From Sclerodactyla briareus (Eukaryota; Echinodermata; Holothuroidea; Dendrochirotida; Sclerodactylidae): a stretch of 64,000 nt of DNA. Made by a program: the position numbers and the translations under genes. Below are positions 60,798 to 64,000 of this stretch, piece by piece; position 1 is the stretch's first letter, and each line of letters begins with the position of its first letter. Under the pieces are notes generated by a model, which worked only from the letters and a program-made list of their open reading frames with translations, did not search any database and was not told the origin of the DNA. The stretch is taken from positions 62,001-126,000 of the forward strand of contig JAODTK010000367.1 in assembly GCA_026419785.1 (NCBI GenBank), given 5' to 3'.

Positions 60798-60916
60798 TCA
60801 GACATTCAGACTGTGGATTGTACCTGGCACTGGCAATGCTCAGAGGATTGACAGTGGGTGTAATCCAATTATTCTCTGTGTGCGATCAGTCTACTGATTA
60901 TCTGATTGTTTACAAG
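60798..60916 (+). other. Candidate exon, unidentified
   Basis: The open frame ends in ACAAG followed by GTAAGT, a strong donor. It starts after a pyrimidine-rich stretch (60755-60780) and a CAG. The encoded segment reads DCGLYLALAMLRG and continues hydrophobic. No family was recognised, and the splice signals may be coincidental. Confidence 0.2.
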
Positions 60917-62531
60917 GTAAGTTAGCACTTCTCTATATGCATGCAATAAAGCACACTTCCAGGATGTAAATTAGGATATACTTGACAGGCAGGACTGACA
61001 ATTGGATATTATTACCTGTAATTCATAGACAAGCCCTATGAGGGGCACGGATTACTGTGTGTGTGTAGAAGCAGTGGAGGAGTGAGTTTGGGAAGGAAGA
61101 AGAACGCAAGGGTCAAGGAGCTTCTGAAAGTGGGAAAGGACACAACATTGTGGCATTTTTCGATATTGAGCAAAAGTGAGGGCCTTACCGCCCTGTAAGA
61201 CCCCGTACAGAAATGGGTAAGGGTTTGAGTCTATACAACTATCTCTCTTCTTCCCCATGCCCTCTCCATCTGGTGTTGACTGTCACTTGATGTGACTATT
61301 TTGGGGAAAGTGGTTGCCGGGATAATCACATTTTAAACACTTGGCCAGAAGTCATCCTGGATCAACATTAACTGATCCCCACATAAAATTCAGAAATGTC
61401 TCAATCATGAGCTATATATATGTATAACACCTAGAAAATTCAAAGATCTTTTCTGTTCTACTACTATGTGAATTATTATCATCAGCCGATATAATTTGTT
61501 TTTTATGGGGTCTGCAAGAGGGTGGGCCTAATAGAGAGGCATCCCCAACCCCACCAATGTGGGTTGGGGAAGGGAATATGTGATTTGAAAGCCTGTGGAC
61601 AAGTTTTGACCAGAAAATGACAATAAGACTTTGATGGACTGTAAAATGGCTATTGATACAAGTATTTACCCGTTATGCCATCGTCAACTGCATGACCACC
61701 CCTTGTACCCAGACAAGATAGTCAATGCACTTAGGTGGTCAACAAACTGGTGCCCCTCAGGCACTTTTGTGCCTGAAAAAATAATGAAAATTTGATACAC
61801 CCACGTCTTTTAAAAAGACCCACAGACACTCTTCTGTACAATTGTAAGGATTGACTGGCAATGACTTACCCCTCAGTCACATAGGTGATTAACGACATAT
61901 GGAACAATGTCCAACAGATACACACCTGCATTGGACACGAATATACCTACAATGACTCACCCTTTCCAGGGTATGGATGCAATTGGACATATATAGGCCT
62001 TATGCACTGCTCTTTCCCCCACCAAAGATACCCCCAAACAGGAGATATTTTTTCACATTTGTTGATGATGTTTGTCGTTCCGATCAAGAAACGGCCCCTT
62101 CATTCATCTATCTGCTTTGACACACACAACCAGTCACTCATGATGATTAACTTTCGCTAAAGTGGATCCTCATCCTTTAGCCTTGCCTGCATATTTCTGC
62201 GACTTAGTGGTATGGTCGCTGGGGCTTTCCCCACTGAAATGGAAAAACTTGACCGTCCCTGGTTATGACTCGTGACTTTCCCTTCTCTCTTCAACATACA
62301 CTTACTTACCAGGTTATTCTCCAGTATTTTACTTCATTGCCCTCAATTGACTTTTTTGGTCTTAGTCAAAGCCCAAGCATTTGCTTAGTTAAATATTACA
62401 GGTGATTGGGTCGTATTGTGTCAACTTGTGGTTTGAGTTTAGGCACACACATCTTGCAGGGTTGGATATAGCTGAATCATCATGGTGATGCCACACCAAG
62501 GCACGTAAACACTACGCAAGAGTTGCTTCTT
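60917..62531. other. No gene recognised
   Basis: This is unique-looking sequence with an isolated 91-codon open frame at 61885-62160 that matches nothing I know. A possible AATAAA lies near 60945. No repeat family was identified. Confidence 0.4.
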
Positions 62532-63330
62532 GTTTTAACCAGCTGATGTCGTATCAATGTCTTGAACCATGGTCTTTGCTGTATCACACCTTCACAGGCC
62601 TATCCAACCTTTTTGGTACTAGTTACTATAAACTATACACCATCTTTCGAGCCTTCCACCGTTTGGCCCCCTCATACGCACTTATACAAGTAACACTGGG
62701 TTGACATCGATTTATTCTAAACTAATTAAATTGTTACTAGTTCGCGCTGTTCAAAGTGTATCAGTGCGCGCATGTTCTGTAACGAATTGTGTATTGTTTA
62801 CCATGTTTATTTCTTTGTTACCCAGCACATGGTTATTGTCACGTGACTTTTCTGCGTCACCAAATGCCCAAATATCTCGTTCATTACTTCACTACGCGCC
62901 TTATGCACTCGGTTATATTTTTGTAACACTCATTATTGTTACAAGTGCGCGTTTTTTCCAGGGTTTCAGCACGCGCGTGTTCTATAACAATAGTTTAAGT
63001 TATGATGTCAAATTTTTCTGCGTTACCACATGCATGCTTAATTATCTAAGTAAACCTTATCGTATCAGTACGCGCCACTGTGGCGCGCACTGTGTGTGCA
63101 GTGTATTTTAACGAACTTTTTATTTACGCAAATGATGTTACTGCCCACGTAGATCATGGGCCCCCCAAAATAATCGCGCGCATGATTATTACCGATTACG
63201 ATTGGTTTGTATTATTGTCACATTACGGTTGAATCTCTTTTATTAATTTTAACAGTATAAAGCCTCAGGCGAGGCGAAAATTCCTGTTGAAATAAAATTT
63301 TGTTGGAAATATAAACGCACACGTCTTGCT
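62532..63330 (-). mobile_element. Approx. 800-bp unnamed repeat, copy 2 (uninterrupted, inverted)
   Basis: This is the reverse complement of the 57905-59153 repeat with scattered substitutions and small indels. At the site where copy 1 carries the RTE fragment, this copy reads straight through ATTTGGGCATTTGGTGACG on the minus strand, so it preserves the pre-insertion site. A 136-codon open frame at 62701-63111 on the plus strand lies inside the repeat and is not considered a gene. Confidence 0.8.
63255..63294 (+). ncRNA. Decayed hammerhead-like fold (copy 2)
   Basis: There is a perfect 5-bp stem II, GCCTC-AGGC-GAGGC (63262-63275). GAA and a mismatched 5-bp stem III (A79-T93 with one mismatch, 63279-63293) follow, then A at the expected cleavage position. 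The seven bases before stem II read GTATAAA instead of CTGATGA, so the catalytic core is lost. Confidence 0.35.
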
Positions 63331-63339
63331 AGTTATATT

Positions 63340-63470
63340 ATATTATCTATATAGTATAGATATAATATATCATATTATATAGATATATATATTTATATTA
63401 TAAATATATAATATCTCTATATATATATATATATATATATATAAATATATAATATATATATATATATATA
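63340..63470. repeat. TA-rich microsatellite
   Basis: TA repeats with interspersed TATTA follow directly on copy 2 of the inverted repeat. Copy 1 also begins next to a TA microsatellite, so the TA run probably belongs to the element boundary. Confidence 0.9.
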
Positions 63471-64000
63471 AACCCGTAGAGCTGACCTCCGTGTATTGGT
63501 CGTTGAAATTGAAATTGAATAGTGACATTTAAGAATGATACTGTTGACCAACGAAAATATTTTAATACGTTTATGTTTCGACCTCTCCTCGGGTTTCTTC
63601 AGCGGAATAGTAATACAACACAAATCAGTGAAACCCGTTATTCAAACAAATACCATTCAAAATAATACGATATAGTTGACATTATGACACACAAAAATCG
63701 CGCGTGTGGTTGTGTAATGTAAATTATAAGCTTATTGTCGCTGAGTTTCCAGACGCAGAAGTGCCCTTAGAACACTCACAGGAGACTGCGGAATGCGCTT
63801 ACAACGCGCTACAAGAAACTCTCCCGACTGGGGACAGAGATACGCAATTAAAAAGAGAACAATAATGGAAAAAAAAGGCTTCTTCCTCTATAACGCGTGA
63901 ACAGCAGTGTATAAAAAAGAGCGCGTGGTAATGAAGAAAATGGCCCCCGGTTGGAGAGGAAACTCGAAACCGGAAGACGCGTATTACAAAAAGTAAAGGA
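63471..64000. other. Possible Penelope-like element terminal region
   Basis: Apart from the hammerhead-like core there is no reverse transcriptase or GIY-YIG coding in this stretch. The plus-strand phrase GTTTCGACCTCTCCTCGGG followed by TTTCTTCAG resembles the terminal repeats of Penelope-like elements. The rest runs off the window and was not identified. Confidence 0.25.
63566..63602 (-). ncRNA. Hammerhead-ribozyme-like core, Penelope type
   Basis: On the minus strand the order is CTGAAGA (63596-63602), a weak stem II, then GAA and a 2-bp stem III AC/GT around an ATAAAC loop. The site ends in GTA, an acceptable NUH cleavage triplet. A very short stem III is characteristic of the hammerheads known in Penelope-like retroelements. 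Stem II pairs over only about three bases, and stem I could not be established. Confidence 0.4.

Noticed and set aside
62701..63111. 136-codon frame as a membrane protein gene
   Set aside because: It lies wholly within copy 2 of the inverted repeat, and copy 1 does not keep the frame.

Overview
The window looks like eukaryotic genomic DNA from a marine invertebrate, possibly an echinoderm or another deuterostome. The reasons are the lack of any dense gene array, spliced-exon structure with a GTGAGT donor and an AATAAA signal, long (TA)n and (AAT)n microsatellites, and fragments of several non-LTR retrotransposon lineages. The organism call is an inference from overall character and cannot be settled here.

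Only one host gene is well supported: the last two exons of a fibrinogen-related-domain (FReD) protein on the minus strand, 57715 down to 56354, with a polyadenylation signal at 56222-56227. Its family residues are conserved but scattered over several reading frames. Most reopening points sit in short homopolymers, so either the assembly carries single-base indel errors or the locus is a young pseudogene. The same doubt applies to every frameshift in the window.

The rest is repeats and mobile-element debris. 0-5.6 kb: CRE-containing minisatellite, a 592-bp duplicated repeat, a 134-bp A tract and a GC-rich island. 8.6 and 14.8 kb: palindromic GGCGGCCAT repeats. About 10-13.8 kb: a badly decayed copy of a repetitive, unnamed invertebrate ORF family with a Cys-rich tail. 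16.9-17.9 kb: an element with inverted ends and about 295-bp internal repeats rich in AGGTCA, with relatives at 26.4, 34.0, 44.5, 50.4 and 59.4 kb. 24.1 and 43.2 kb: 3' tails of one CR1/L2-like LINE. 27.4-30.4 kb: a decayed Jockey/CR1-superfamily LINE. 37-38.6 kb: a CR1-like LINE. 46.2-47.4 kb: two more RT fragments. 51.9-52.7 kb: an L1/Tx1-like RT C-terminus.

The most interesting segment is 57.7-63.7 kb. Two copies of an approximately 800-bp repeat lie in inverted orientation (57905-59153 and 62532-63330). The first is split by an RTE-like 3' fragment flanked by a 9-bp target-site duplication, while the second keeps the empty site. Both carry a structure resembling a hammerhead ribozyme core near one end. 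Further hammerhead-like cores of the type known from Penelope-like elements occur at 63566-63602 and, weakly, at 49918-49936. A small foldback/MITE element (59160-59393) lies directly against another AGGTCA-family element.

No complete intact gene, tRNA, rRNA or CRISPR array was recognised.
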